DNA from: Tragulus kanchil
Lineage: Eukaryota; Chordata; Mammalia; Artiodactyla; Tragulidae
Direction of reading: 5' to 3'
Length of the DNA stretch: 64,000 bases
Assembly (NCBI GenBank): GCA_022376925.1
Contig: JAIOJX010000025.1
Location: forward strand, 7,595,141 to 7,659,140
Below the pieces are notes generated by a model. It was not told where the DNA came from. It was given only the letters and a program-made list of their open reading frames with translations, and ran no database searches. Position 1 is the first letter of the stretch. Each line of letters opens with the position of its first letter. Shown here piece after piece: positions 1 through 9,648 of the stretch. The position numbers and the translations under genes are program-made.

Positions 1-2046
1 TTTCTCTTCTCTTATTGCTATTGCTAGAACTTCCAGGACTATGTTGAATAAGAGTGGTGAAAGTGGACACCCTTGTCTTGTTCCTGATCTTAGAAGAAAT
101 GCTTTGAGTTTTTCACCATTGAGGATAATGTTCGCTGTGGGCTTCTCATATATGGCTTTCACTATGTTAAGATAAGTTCCTTCTATGCCCATTTTTTGAA
201 GAGTTTTTATCATAAATGGATGCTGTACTTTGTCAAAGGCTTTTTCTGCATCTATTGAGATGATCATGTGATTTTTGTCTTTCAATTTGTTGATATGGTG
301 TATCACATTGATTGATTTGCGGATGTTGAAGAATCCTTGCATGCCTGGGATGAACCCAACTTGATCGTGATGAATGAGCTTTTTGATGTGTTGCTGAATT
401 CTGTTTGCTAGGATTTTATTGAGGATTTTGGCATCTAGATTCATCAGTGAAATTGGCCTATAATTTTCTTTTTTTGTGATGTCTTTGTCTGGCTTTGGTA
501 TCAGGGTGATGGTGGCCTCGTAGAATGTGTTTGGAAGTGTTCCTTCCTGGGCAATTTTTTGGAAGAGTTTTAGAAGGACAGGCATTAGCTCTTCTTTAAA
601 TGTTTGGTAGAATTCACTTGTGAAACCATCTGGCCCTGGGCTTTTATTTTTGGGTAGATTTTTGATCACAAGGTCGATTTCTGAGCTTGTGATTGGCTTG
701 TTCATAGTTTCTATTTCTTCCTGGTTGAGTCTTGGGAGATTAATCCTCTCCAAGAAACTGTCCATTTCTTCCAGGTTGTCCAGTTTGTTGCCATAGAGTT
801 GTTCATAATAGTCTCTTATAATCCTTTGGATTTCTGCATTATCCGTTGTAATCTCTCCTTTTTCATTTTTGATTTTGGTGATCTGGTTCTTCTCTCTCTT
901 TTTCTTGATGAGTCTGGCCAGTGGTGTGTCGATTTTATTGACTTTTTCGAAGAACCAGCTTTTTGTTTTATTTATCTTTACTATTGTTTCTTTTGTTTCT
1001 TTTTCATTTATTTCTGCTCTGATCTTTATGATTTCCCTTCTTCTGCTGGCTTTGGGGTGTTTTTGTCCTTCTTTCTCCAGTTGTTTTAAGTGTAAGGTAA
1101 GGTCGTCTGTTTGAGATTTTCCTAGTTTCTTGAGGTGGGATTGTATTGCTATAAACTTCCCTCTTAGAACTGCTTTTGCAGTATCCCATAGGTTTTGCAC
1201 TGTCGTGTGTTCATTGTCATTTTCTTCTAGGAATTTTTTTATTTCTTCTTTGATTTCCTCAATGATCAGTTGGTTTTTTAGGTATGTGTTGTTTAATCTC
1301 CATGTGTTTGTGTTTTTAGCGGTTTTTTTCCTGTAGTTGATCTCTAGTCTCACTGCATTGTGGTCCGAGAAGATGGTTGATAGAATTTCAGTTTTCTTGA
1401 ATTGACTGAGGATTGATTTGTGGCCCAAGATGTGGTCCATCCTGGAGAATGTTCCGTGAGCACTTGAGAAGAAAGTGTATTCTTCTGCTATTGGATGGAA
1501 AGTCCTAAAGATATCAATGAGGTCCATTTCTTCTAGTGTGGCATTTAAGGCTTGTGTTTCTTTATTAATTTTCTGTTTGGATGATCTGTCCATTGGTGTG
1601 AGAGGAGTGTTAAAGTCTCCTACTATGATTGTGTTGCTGTCAATTTGTTCTTTTATGTCTGAAAGTGTTTTTCTTATGTATTGGGGTGCTCCTGCGTTGG
1701 GAGCGTAGATATTTATGATTGTTATGTCTTCTTCTTGGATGGATCCCTTAATCATGATGTAGTGACCTGCCTTGTCTCTTAGAATCTTCTTTACTTTAAA
1801 ATCTATTTTATCTGATATGAGGATTGCTACTCCAGCTTTCTTTTGATTTCCATTTGCATGGAATATCTTTTTCCAGCCTCTCACTTTCAGTCTATGAGTG
1901 TCTCTAGGTCTGAAATGAGTTTCCTGGAGGCAGCATATGTATGGGTCATGTTTTTGGATCCATTCAGCCACTCTGTGTCTTTTGGTTGGGGCGTTTAGTC
2001 CATTGACATTCAAAGTAATTATTGATACAAATGATCCTATTGTCAT
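1..2046 (-). CDS. L1 ORF2p, N-terminal 682 residues (endonuclease and start of reverse transcriptase), cut by window edge
   Basis: ORF2p is the L1 endonuclease/reverse transcriptase that nicks target DNA and copies L1 RNA by target-primed reverse transcription. I chose the ATG at 2046-2044, the first in frame after a stop at 2106-2104. I read the frame triplet by triplet to position 1 and found no stop. The N-terminal apurinic/apyrimidinic-type endonuclease keeps every expected catalytic residue: N13 (TLNVNG), E42 (QETH), D144 and N146 (GDFN), D204 (RMDH), and D228/H229 (SDHN). The RT part begins near residue 480; motif A Asp is D599 in SIDAEKAF. The protein is cut about 20 residues before the expected FADD catalytic box, so its activity cannot be judged from this window. 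It lies 113 nt downstream of ORF1, the usual L1 spacing. Confidence 0.93.
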   Translation of the reverse strand, partial: MTIGSFVSIITLNVNGLNAPTKRHRVAEWIQKHDPYICCLQETHFRPRDTHRLKVRGWKKIFHANGNQKKAGVAILISDKIDFKVKKILRDKAGHYIMIKGSIQEEDITIINIYAPNAGAPQYIRKTLSDIKEQIDSNTIIVGDFNTPLTPMDRSSKQKINKETQALNATLEEMDLIDIFRTFHPIAEEYTFFSSAHGTFSRMDHILGHKSILSQFKKTEILSTIFSDHNAVRLEINYRKKTAKNTNTWRLNNTYLKNQLIIEEIKEEIKKFLEENDNEHTTVQNLWDTAKAVLRGKFIAIQSHLKKLGKSQTDDLTLHLKQLEKEGQKHPKASRRREIIKIRAEINEKETKETIVKINKTKSWFFEKVNKIDTPLARLIKKKREKNQITKIKNEKGEITTDNAEIQRIIRDYYEQLYGNKLDNLEEMDSFLERINLPRLNQEEIETMNKPITSSEIDLVIKNLPKNKSPGPDGFTSEFYQTFKEELMPVLLKLFQKIAQEGTLPNTFYEATITLIPKPDKDITKKENYRPISLMNLDAKILNKILANRIQQHIKKLIHHDQVGFIPGMQGFFNIRKSINVIHHINKLKDKNHMIISIDAEKAFDKVQHPFMIKTLQKMGIEGTYLNIVKAIYEKPTANIILNGEKLKAFLLRSGTRQGCPLSPLLFNIVLEVLAIAIREEK

Positions 2047-2159
2047 CTTCTTAGATGTTATGATGGATTTGTTTCGTGGATCTTCTCCTTTTATACTTGT
2101 TTTCTATATAAGTCCCTTTAACACTTGTTGTAAGGCTGGTTTGGTGTGACTAAATTCTT

Positions 2160-3008
2160 TTAATTTTGCTTGTCTGTAAAGCTTTTGATTTCTCCATCAA
2201 TTTTGAAGGAGATCCTTGCAGGGTAGAGGATTCTTGGTTGCAGATTATTCTCTTTCAGCCGTTTAAATGTGTCCTGCCATTCCCTTCTGGCCTGCAGAGT
2301 TTCTGTTGAGAGATCAGCTGTTAAACGGATGGGCTTTCCCTTGTATGTCACTAGTTGCTTTTCCCTTGCTGCTTTGAGAATTCTATCTTTGTGTTTAATT
2401 TGTGTTAACTTCATTAATATGTGTCTTGGTGTGTTTCTTCTCGGATTGATTCTGTTAGGTACTCTTTGTGCTTCTTGGACTTGATTGACTATTTCTTTTC
2501 CCATGTTGGGGAAATTTTCAACTATAATCTCTTCAAAAATTTTCTCATAGCCTTTCTTTTTTTCTTCTTCTTCTGGAACCCCTATAATTCGAATATTGGT
2601 GCGTTTGATATTATCCCAGAGGTCTCTGAGGCTGTCCTCTGCTCTTTTCATTCTTTGAGCTAGAGTCTGTTTTTCAGCAGTTACTTCCATCATTTTATCT
2701 TCCAGCTCACTTATCCGGTCTTCTGTCTCAGATACTCTGCTCTTGATTCCTTCTACCGTGTTTTTCAGTTCAGCAATTGAGTTGTTTGTCTCTGTTACTT
2801 TTTTGGTAAGTTCTTGTATTTCTTTATTCAGTGTGTTAGTTGTATCTTGCAATTTCTCTGAAATTCTGTTTTCAGTGTCTTTGATCATCTTTACTATCAT
2901 TCTTCTGAAATCACTTTCAGAAAGTTTGTCCAAATTCTCTTCATTGATTTGATCTTGTGTGTTTGTGGATTGTTCCTTCGCTTGTGTGGTATTTCTCTGC
3001 CATTTCAT
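2160..3008 (-). CDS. L1 ORF1p, RNA-binding protein, intact 282 aa
   Basis: ORF1p is the trimeric RNA-binding chaperone that coats L1 RNA in the cytoplasmic RNP. The reading frame is complete, from ATG at 3008 to a stop at 2160. Residues about 40-135 form a heptad-rich coiled coil (repeats such as NRISEKLQ, SRVSETEDRISELEDKM). An RRM follows from about 136, marked by TNIRIIGVPE at 137-146. The C-terminal domain covers about 200-282 with conserved AAREKQ, IRLTADLS and LYPARISF blocks. Its length is a little below the roughly 340 aa of the human protein, mostly because the N-terminal region is short. No frameshift or stop is seen. Identity is certain; activity is not shown. Confidence 0.95.
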   Translation of the reverse strand: MKWQRNTTQAKEQSTNTQDQINEENLDKLSESDFRRMIVKMIKDTENRISEKLQDTTNTLNKEIQELTKKVTETNNSIAELKNTVEGIKSRVSETEDRISELEDKMMEVTAEKQTLAQRMKRAEDSLRDLWDNIKRTNIRIIGVPEEEEKKKGYEKIFEEIIVENFPNMGKEIVNQVQEAQRVPNRINPRRNTPRHILMKLTQIKHKDRILKAAREKQLVTYKGKPIRLTADLSTETLQARREWQDTFKRLKENNLQPRILYPARISFKIDGEIKSFTDKQN

Positions 3009-3124
3009 TGTTATTATTAATTTTTTAAAACTGATTCTGTTTGGGATTTCCTTTTCCCAGACTTTGAGTTACGTCTGTTGGTGTTTGTTGTTTGGATGGG
3101 GCTTCTATTCTGGGTGATGCTGGT

Positions 3125-5334
3125 GATTGGGTGATGTCAGGACTTGTATACAAGTGATTACCTTTGCTGGCGTTCTCACTTGTCTGCTCTTTAGTGTTAT
3201 GCGTTCTCTAGTACTGTAGAGTTTTGGAGTCAGTGCACCCTCCTTAAAACCCCGGGGCTTGTTGCCTGACCAGGGAATGAAGATTTCATGGCTGGTTTGT
3301 TATGGCATTAAATGATATTAAAACATATATATGCAAATGAGAAACAGAAGGTATACCTTTGACAAATGGCAATTTAAAAATTATGCAAGTATTATCTAGC
3401 GTATTGAATTATACACATAAACATATACAGCTATAACATAACCCAAGCATTCCAATCAAAAATACAGTACAATACGTTAGCATGGCGAATAGAGAAATCC
3501 AAGAATGATATCCACAAGTTAATAAGCAAACTAAGTAGAGAACCAATTGGAGAATAATGTTAGAGCAGGATCCCCGTTGGGGATAAGGCAGTGAGGACAG
3601 AACAGACTAAGAAATATAGTGGGGAAAGGGAAAAAGAGAAAGGGAGGATAGAAGAGAAATATAGAATAATATTGCAAAGTTAAATATAGGGAGATAAAGA
3701 TTTGTATGTATTAGAATTTAGTGCTATAGGAAAGGAGCTTCAGAGAAAGCAAAGAATTATAGAGGAGGTAGTAGTACAAATGAAAAAAATTATTAAAATT
3801 AAAAGATCTAAATTTTATAGAAAAATATAGAAAAACAAAGCAAAAATAATAAAACAAACAAAACCCCACAGAACCTTAAAAGGCCAATGGGGAACCAGAA
3901 GTTTATACCAAAATAAAATGTGTGGTTTAAAAGGAAAAGAAAAAAAAAAAAATTTTTGTAAACTTGAATATATTCAGTCTTACTGATAAGATTAGTAGCT
4001 TCAATAGAATTCAGTGAAGGAAATGAACACACCACTCTCTCTCACACACACCCCCAAGAAAAGGAAAAAAAAAAAATTAAAAAAATTAAAAAAATTGAAA
4101 CAAAGTAATACAATACAAAAAATGAAATTTTAAAGTCCAGCAGTAACTCCAGCTTCAGACAAAACGTGAAAATAGTGTTTATGTTCTTCTGTCTCACTAT
4201 TCAGGAATGATGCGGGATTGGGTGATGTCAGGACTTGTATACAAGTGATTACCTTTGCTGGCGTTCTCACTTGTCTGCTCTTTAGTGTTATGCGTTCTCT
4301 AGTACTGTAGAGTTTTGGAGTCAGTGCACCCTCCTTAAAACCCCGGGGCTTGTTGCCTGACCAGGGAATGAAGATTTCATGGCTGGTTTGTTATGGCATT
4401 AAATGATATTAAAACATATATATGCAAATGAGAAACAGAAGGTATACCTTTGACAAATGGCAATTTAAAAATTATGCAAGTATTATCTAGCGTATTGAAT
4501 TATACACATAAACATATACAGCTATAACATAACCCAAGCATTCCAATCAAAAATACAGTACAATACGTTAGCATGGCGAATAGAGAAATCCAAGAATGAT
4601 ATCCACAAGTTAATAAGCAAACTAAGTAGAGAACCAATTGGAGAATAATGCTAGAGCAGGATCCCCGTTGGGGATAAGGCAGTGAGGACAGAACAGACTA
4701 AGAAATATAGTGGGGAAAGGGAAAAAGAGAAAGGGAGGATAGAAGAGAAATATAGAATAATATTGCAAAGTTAAATATAGGGAGATAAAGATTTGTATGT
4801 ATTAGAATTTAGTGCTATAGGAAAGGAGCTTCAGAGAAAGCAAAGAATTATAGAGGAGGTAGTAGTACAAATGAGAAATTATTAAAAATTAAAAGATCTA
4901 AATTTTATAGAAAAATATAGAAAAACAAAGCAAAAATAAATAAAAACAAACAAAACCCCCACAGAACCTTAAAAGGCCAATGGGGAACCAGAAGTTTATA
5001 CCAAAATAAAATGTGTGGTTTAAAAGGAAAAAGAAAAAAAAAAATTTATGTAAACTTGAATATATTCAGTCTTACTGATAAGATTAGTAGCTTCAATAGA
5101 ATTCAGTGAAGGAAATGAACACACCCACTCTCTCACACACACCCCCAAGAAAAGAAAAAAAAAAAAACGGTGGGTGCGCTGAGTGGGTTTGGAAAAAAGA
5201 GAGGAAAAAAAAAATTGAAACAAAGTAATACAATACAAAAAATGAAATTTTAAAGTCCAGCAGTAACTCCAGCTTCAGACAAAACGTGAAAATAGTGTTT
5301 ATGTTCTTCTGTCTCTTGCTGACTATTCAGGAAT
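3125..5334. repeat. Direct duplication 1 (3125-4207 and 4216-5334, period 1091)
   Basis: Two head-to-tail copies lie inside the L1 5' UTR, joined through 8 nt (4208-4215). Copy 1 lacks a 6-nt block near its 3' end (after GTCTC at about 4195). At about 4070-4098 it has an A/T run where copy 2 (about 5163-5210) has a GC-containing block ending in GAGAGG. Confidence 0.95.
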
Positions 5335-5552
5335 TATCAGTCTTTTTCTTGCCTCTGGCAGTGGTTGGATCTGAAGACCTCTTTGACTGCTTGTTTGTTT
5401 TGGCCTATTCCAGAATTAAAAGGCCCGCCCAGGCTGGCCCTGGGAGTTTCTTAATCCAAATCCCTTTTCTTGCTGGGTGGAGCTAAGTTCCCTCCCTGTA
5501 GCTTGACCAGCAGCCCTGCAGTTTGCCCAGCAGCCAAACTACAGTAGGGAAA

Positions 5553-5771
5553 ATGGCGTCTGTCTCACAGAGGATTTATTCCCACACGCTCTATGGGAAG
5601 TACTTCCACAGTGCCCCCGACCCTGCTGCAGGCCACCATCGACCCCCGCCACCGCGGGAGACGTCAGGTTACTCAGAGGTAAGTCTGGCTCAGTCACTTG
5701 CAGGATCGCTATTCCTCTCTCCCTGGTCACTGTGCGCAGAGACTTTCCAGTCCTCTTCGGCGGCTCTGTGA
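5553..5771 (+). other. Antisense ORF in L1 5' UTR with an in-frame splice donor (ORF0-like candidate)
   Basis: On the strand opposite the L1, an ATG at 5553 sits in a strong context (GGGAAAATGGCG, A at -3 and G at +4). It opens 73 codons, ending at 5771. After exactly 42 codons the sequence CAGAG/GTAAGT (donor GT at 5679-5680) forms a near-perfect splice donor at a codon boundary. Primate L1 carries an antisense ORF0 with splice donors in its 5' UTR; this layout is analogous, but I see no sequence homology to it. It could be chance in GC-rich DNA. Confidence 0.3.
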
Positions 5772-6155
5772 TCGGGTTAATGGTAACCTCCTCCAAAGGG
5801 AACTGAGCGCCGCCCTTCCGAGGCCTGCTCAAGGGCACTTCTAGCTCAAGGGGGCACCTGGACCCTCCAAAGCAGGTCTGGCTCAGTCCCTTGTGGGTGT
5901 TAGTGCTCCTCTCCCGGGTTTTGATCTGCAACAGACTTTGCGGCTTTGGCCCGCCCAGCCTCTCCGGCGGGTATGAGGTTTGACTTTTAAAAGTGCGATT
6001 GCGCCCCTCCTACCGTCTTGATGCGGCTTCTCCTTTGTTCTTCGATGTGGGGTGTCCTTTCTGTGATCAGATCCAGCCTCCTTTCGTCGATGGTTTCCCA
6101 GGAACTCGTCGCAATTCAGGCGATTTTGCAGGAGAGATGAGTGCACGTCCTTCTA

Positions 6156-6170
6156 CGCCGCCATCTTAGC
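6156..6170 (-). promoter_or_regulatory. YY1-like site at L1 5' end
   Basis: The minus strand reads GCTAAGATGGCGGCG, containing the AAGATGGC core of YY1 sites found at the very start of mammalian L1 elements, where YY1 positions transcription initiation. The position, about 10-20 nt from the element's first base, matches. Binding itself is inference. Confidence 0.7.
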
Positions 6171-6178
6171 TCCACCCC

Positions 6179-6417
6179 AGAAGAGAACTTTCTTAGAATG
6201 TTTGAGACGGCATCATGAAGCAAAAGTTACAGTAAAATACTAACTTCCCACCAAAATTGGTAAAATTAATGATAAACACTGTATAATAAGTAAATAAGTA
6301 AAAACGAGAGGCTATATATTTATTGAAGGATATGAAGAACTTTACATGTTTCTATACAAAGGAATACTTGTGGGTTCTTTTGTTTGTTTTTTTGTTTGTT
6401 TGTTTCTTATTTTTTAA
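6179..6417. other. Non-coding flank of the L1 with a (TTTG)n tract
   Basis: AT-rich DNA without a recognisable gene. A T/G-rich stretch at about 6379-6408 (TTTGTTTG units) leads into the L1 tail that follows. Confidence 0.6.
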
Positions 6418-6577
6418 TTTTAAAAAAAATTCTTTATTTTAAAGGTTTTACAGAGTTTTGTTGTTCACAGACATGTATGTTCCCAGATCAGTCATATGCA
6501 TATCCCTGGTCCCCACCCCCCCAGTTCCCCCCATCCCACCCCTCCGGACCATCGCCCCATGCCATTGTGAGTACTCT
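6418..6577 (-). mobile_element. L1 3'-end fragment (5'-truncated)
   Basis: Reverse complement of the same L1 3' UTR seen at the end of the 9649-12129 element: ACAGAGTTTTGTTG, then a GTATGTTCCCAGATCAGTCATATG block and a C-rich stretch. T-rich sequence on the left is the reversed poly-A tail. GGAATACTT occurs at 6361-6369 and 6578-6586 and may be a degraded target-site duplication; that part is weak. Confidence 0.8.
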
Positions 6578-7076
6578 GGAATACTTATTTTTATAAACAC
6601 TTCACACATTACCCTCTATTTGAAAATAAATGATTAGAATTCTTAGTTATTAATATCTTTATTTTGTAGGGCTAGAGTTTTGATTTTGATATAGCTGTTT
6701 TCTAAAGCTTTTGGTATTAAGCCTTTTATCTTAAAGGAAGCAAGTCATAGAATGATAATATTCTATAGTACTATTTTTGGGATTTCATAATCCATTCTTG
6801 TTATCCCAACTCCTAACTCAGACATGAGTGATTGGTGAGATGATGAAGGTTTCCAGATTTAACAAATAAAAATATGGAACGGATGTCCAGTTGATTTGTA
6901 TTTCAGAAAAGCAATGAGTTGGGGGTTTTTATTGGTATACCTCCTAATATATTTGGGATATAGTTATACAAAAAAGTATTTATTGTCTGAAATTATAACT
7001 TAACTAAGCATCCATCTAATATTATATATGGTAGACCTAAGGTCCATTCCAGGTTTGCTTTTTTTATTTTATCTTT
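6578..7076. other. Non-coding, no recognised feature
   Basis: AT-rich sequence. I see no ORF of note, no recognised repeat and no regulatory motif I can support. Confidence 0.5.
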
Positions 7077-7684
7077 CTGAGGCCATGAGATTGAAGCCTT
7101 AGCCACAAGACTGAAGACTTCAGTGACAGGTTCTTCTATCTTACTAAAATTTCATCTGTGAGTTCCAGTTACACAGTGGCTCTAAGATATCTAGTTTTTA
7201 GCACTCTAACACGTGTTCTTAACTATGGATATGATTACATTTTATTTTATTCCCACCCATCAACCAATAGACAAATTTTTCAGTGTTTAGCTAGAACAAA
7301 AAGTAGATAAATGGTTTTTTTTTCTTGAGGCATTAATGAAAGAATTGCAGAAGATGCATTTTCAGCATATAAACTAATAACCGGGCCCCAGGGAGCAGTA
7401 AAGTGCTCCTTTTTAAAAACTCTATTAAGTATAAAATTAGGAAATGTGTCCTCAGGTGGCACAAAGTATTTATGTCCTAATAACCATCGCATTTTTAAGG
7501 CTTGATATTCCCAGGGTGCATATTTAGAAATTCCATTCCTCATTTGAAAAAAAAAGTGTTTGTACAAAAACTAGTTATGCAAATAGACTCTGTGAGGTTT
7601 AAGGGAAAGAGTATAACTTTTCACTACAGTAAGACATGAATTTAAACTGAGGTTTGACTGCTTAATATCAGTATGTTTTTTAAT

Positions 7685-8020
7685 ATAATATTATTTTTTA
7701 TTTTGAAAAATTTCAAACCTACAGAAAAGTTGAAAGAATAAAACAACAAAAAAAATCATGTACTCCTGATCTAGGTTCATTGATAACATCGTCCCTTTGT
7801 GTTCACACACACACAAACACATACACGTTCCCTTTTGCCAAGTCATTTCATTGTAGACTACAAACAACATAGTACTTCATCTCTAGACACCTCTGTAGGT
7901 GTCGCCCAAGAAAAGGACACTCTTGTAACCAGCCACAACACTATCATCACAGCTAAGAAAATCAACATAAATTCAATGTATAGCCCATAGTTAATTTCCC
8001 TAATTATTTAAAATGTCAGT
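7685..8020. mobile_element. Old L1 (L1M-like) 3' region fragment
   Basis: The text TTTCAAACCTACAGAAAAGTTGAAAGAA, followed by segments on rounding dates and a GTAACCAGCCACAACACTATCATCAC block, resembles from memory an old mammalian L1 3' region. The same layout recurs at 49095-50970. Orientation and subfamily were not resolved. Confidence 0.5.
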
Positions 8021-8790
8021 TATAGCTCTACACCCTCATCTAGTATCAGTCAAAATTCCTGCCTTAAATTGGCTCTTTTGTTTCATTTCTCCTCGACTCA
8101 GAAAAAGACTTCTTGTCTTTTCTAGCGTTAACACAGTGAGGTGATAGCTCTACACACCCCTCATCTAGTACAGTCAAAATTCCTGAGGCCATGAGATTGA
8201 AGCCTTAGCCACAAGACTGAAGACTTCAGTGACAGGTTCTTCTATCTTACTAAAATTTCATCTGTGAGTTCCAGTTACACAGTGGCTCTAAGATATCTAG
8301 TTTTTAGCACTCTAACACGTGTTCTTAACTATGGATATGATTACATTTTATTTTATTCCCACCCATCAACCAATAGACAAATTTTTCAGTGTTTAGCTAG
8401 AACAAAAAGTAGATAAATGGTTTTTTTTTCTTGAGGCATTAATGAAAGAATTGCAGAAGATGCATTTTCAGCATATAAACTAATAACCGGGCCCCAGGGA
8501 GCAGTAAAGTGCTCCTTTTTAAAAACTCTATTAAGTATAAAATTAGGAAATGTGTCCTCAGGTGGCACAAAGTATTTATGTCCTAATAACCATCGCATTT
8601 TTAAGGCTTGATATTCCCAGGGTGCATATTTAGAAATTCCATTCCTCATTTGAAAAAAAAAGTGTTTGTACAAAAACTAGTTATGCAAATAGACTCTGTG
8701 AGGTTTAAGGGAAAGAGTATAACTTTTCACTACAGTAAGACATGAATTTAAACTGAGGTTTGACTGCTTAATATCAGTATGTTTTTTAAT

Positions 8791-9127
8791 ATAATATTAT
8801 TTTTTATTTTGAAAAATTTCAAACCTACAGAAAAGTTGAAAGAATAAAACAACAAAAAAAATCATGTACTCCTGATCTAGGTTCATTGATAACATCGTCC
8901 CTTTGTGTTCACACACACACAAACACATACACGTTCCCTTTTGCCAAGTCATTTCATTGTAGACTACAAACAACATAGTACTTCATCTCTAGACACCTCT
9001 GTAGGTGTCGCCCAAGAAAAGGACACTCTTGTAACCAGCCACAACACTATCATCACAGCTAAGAAAATCAACATAAATTCAATGTATAGCCCATAGTTAA
9101 TTTCCCTAATTATTTAAAAATGTCAGT
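8791..9127. mobile_element. Old L1-like fragment, second copy from duplication 2
   Basis: Same sequence as 7685-8020, present again only because of the direct duplication. Confidence 0.5.
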
Positions 9128-9261
9128 TATAGCTCTACACACCCCTCATCTAGTATCAGTCAAAATTCCTGCCTTAAATTGGCTCTTTTTGTTTCATTTC
9201 TCCCTCGACTCAGAAAAAGACTTCCCTTGTCTTTTTCTAGCGTTAACACAGTGAGGTGATA

Positions 9262-9520
9262 TCTTGTATCTCTGACCACACTGGGTCAGGGTACACAGAA
9301 TGCCATGATGTCAGGTGGTTGCAACTATGGGCACTTTTCATTACAAAGGCTTATTTTCCCTTTGGTAATTGGTAAGTAATTAGTACTGTAATCATTTGTG
9401 ATCATGGAAACTTTCTGTGTCTCAATAAATCTGTACCCCCATGACAACAGTTCATTTATAATTCATGTCTGAACGAGATATTGTATTGTGCTTAAAATGA
9501 TGATTTTTTTCTTGTATTCC
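9262..9520. other. Non-coding, no recognised feature
   Basis: Mixed-composition sequence between duplication 2 and a short L1 tail; no repeat or gene recognised. Confidence 0.5.
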
Positions 9521-9586
9521 TTATTTTTTTTTATTTAAATATTTTTATTTTACTTTTTGCTTTTACAGAGTTTTGTTGTTTACAGA
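9521..9586 (-). mobile_element. Very short L1 3' tail
   Basis: A T-rich run followed by CTTTTACAGAGTTTTGTTG and TTTACAGAT matches the reversed terminus of the L1 at 12060-12114. Only about 35 nt of L1 body remains. Confidence 0.6.
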
Positions 9587-9648
9587 TACTAAAATTATGA
9601 TTTTTAATCTTATCATTCTTTCTATTTTTATTGTTGCCATTCTACTGT

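Larger units (their letters stand above)
1..6178 (-). mobile_element. L1 LINE, 5' portion of a full-length-type element
   Basis: Read on the minus strand, the order is L1 5' end (6178), long 5' UTR, ORF1, a 113-nt gap, then ORF2 running off the left edge. The far right end reads GGGGTGGAGC followed by AAGATGGCGGCG, the typical start of a mammalian full-length L1. The 3' half, poly-A tail and target-site duplication are outside the window. The 5' UTR contains one of the roughly 1.1-kb direct duplications (3125-5334), so the apparent 6.18 kb is probably about 5.1 kb of real element. Open ORF1 and open ORF2 suggest a young insertion. Confidence 0.93.
3009..6178 (-). promoter_or_regulatory. L1 5' UTR / internal promoter region (contains a 1.1-kb direct duplication)
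   Basis: This is the untranslated leader between the L1 start and ORF1. The distal part, about 5380-6178, is GC-rich with many CpGs and is the expected promoter. The part nearer ORF1 is AT-rich. No foreign poly-A tail or target-site duplication interrupts it, so I read it as one leader. The segment 3125-4207 is repeated at 4216-5334; without that the leader would be about 2.1 kb. This is not the ~200-bp monomer array of mouse L1. Confidence 0.75.
7077..9261. repeat. Direct duplication 2 (7077-8146 and 8183-9261, period 1106)
   Basis: Two copies of non-coding DNA separated by 36 nt (8147-8182). The spacer itself repeats an internal part of the unit (GCTCTACACACCCCTCATC...). The last ~120 nt of copy 1 have many single-base deletions in homopolymers relative to copy 2. 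Confidence 0.96.

Noticed and set aside
1004..1189. 61-aa minus-strand ORF inside L1 ORF2
   Set aside because: It is a shadow in another frame of the long open ORF2.
3009..5334. Duplication in the L1 leader as promoter monomers
   Set aside because: Mouse-type monomers are about 200 bp and numerous; here one 1.1-kb pair fits the window-wide duplication pattern instead.
5539..6146. Sense-strand frames of 130 and 87 codons in the L1 leader
   Set aside because: They use non-ATG starts and lie in the L1 5' UTR; no evidence that they are translated.
7280..8673. Identical 95-aa ORFs at 7280-7567 and 8386-8673 as a duplicated gene pair
   Set aside because: Identity comes from the direct duplication, and the sequence is non-coding in character.
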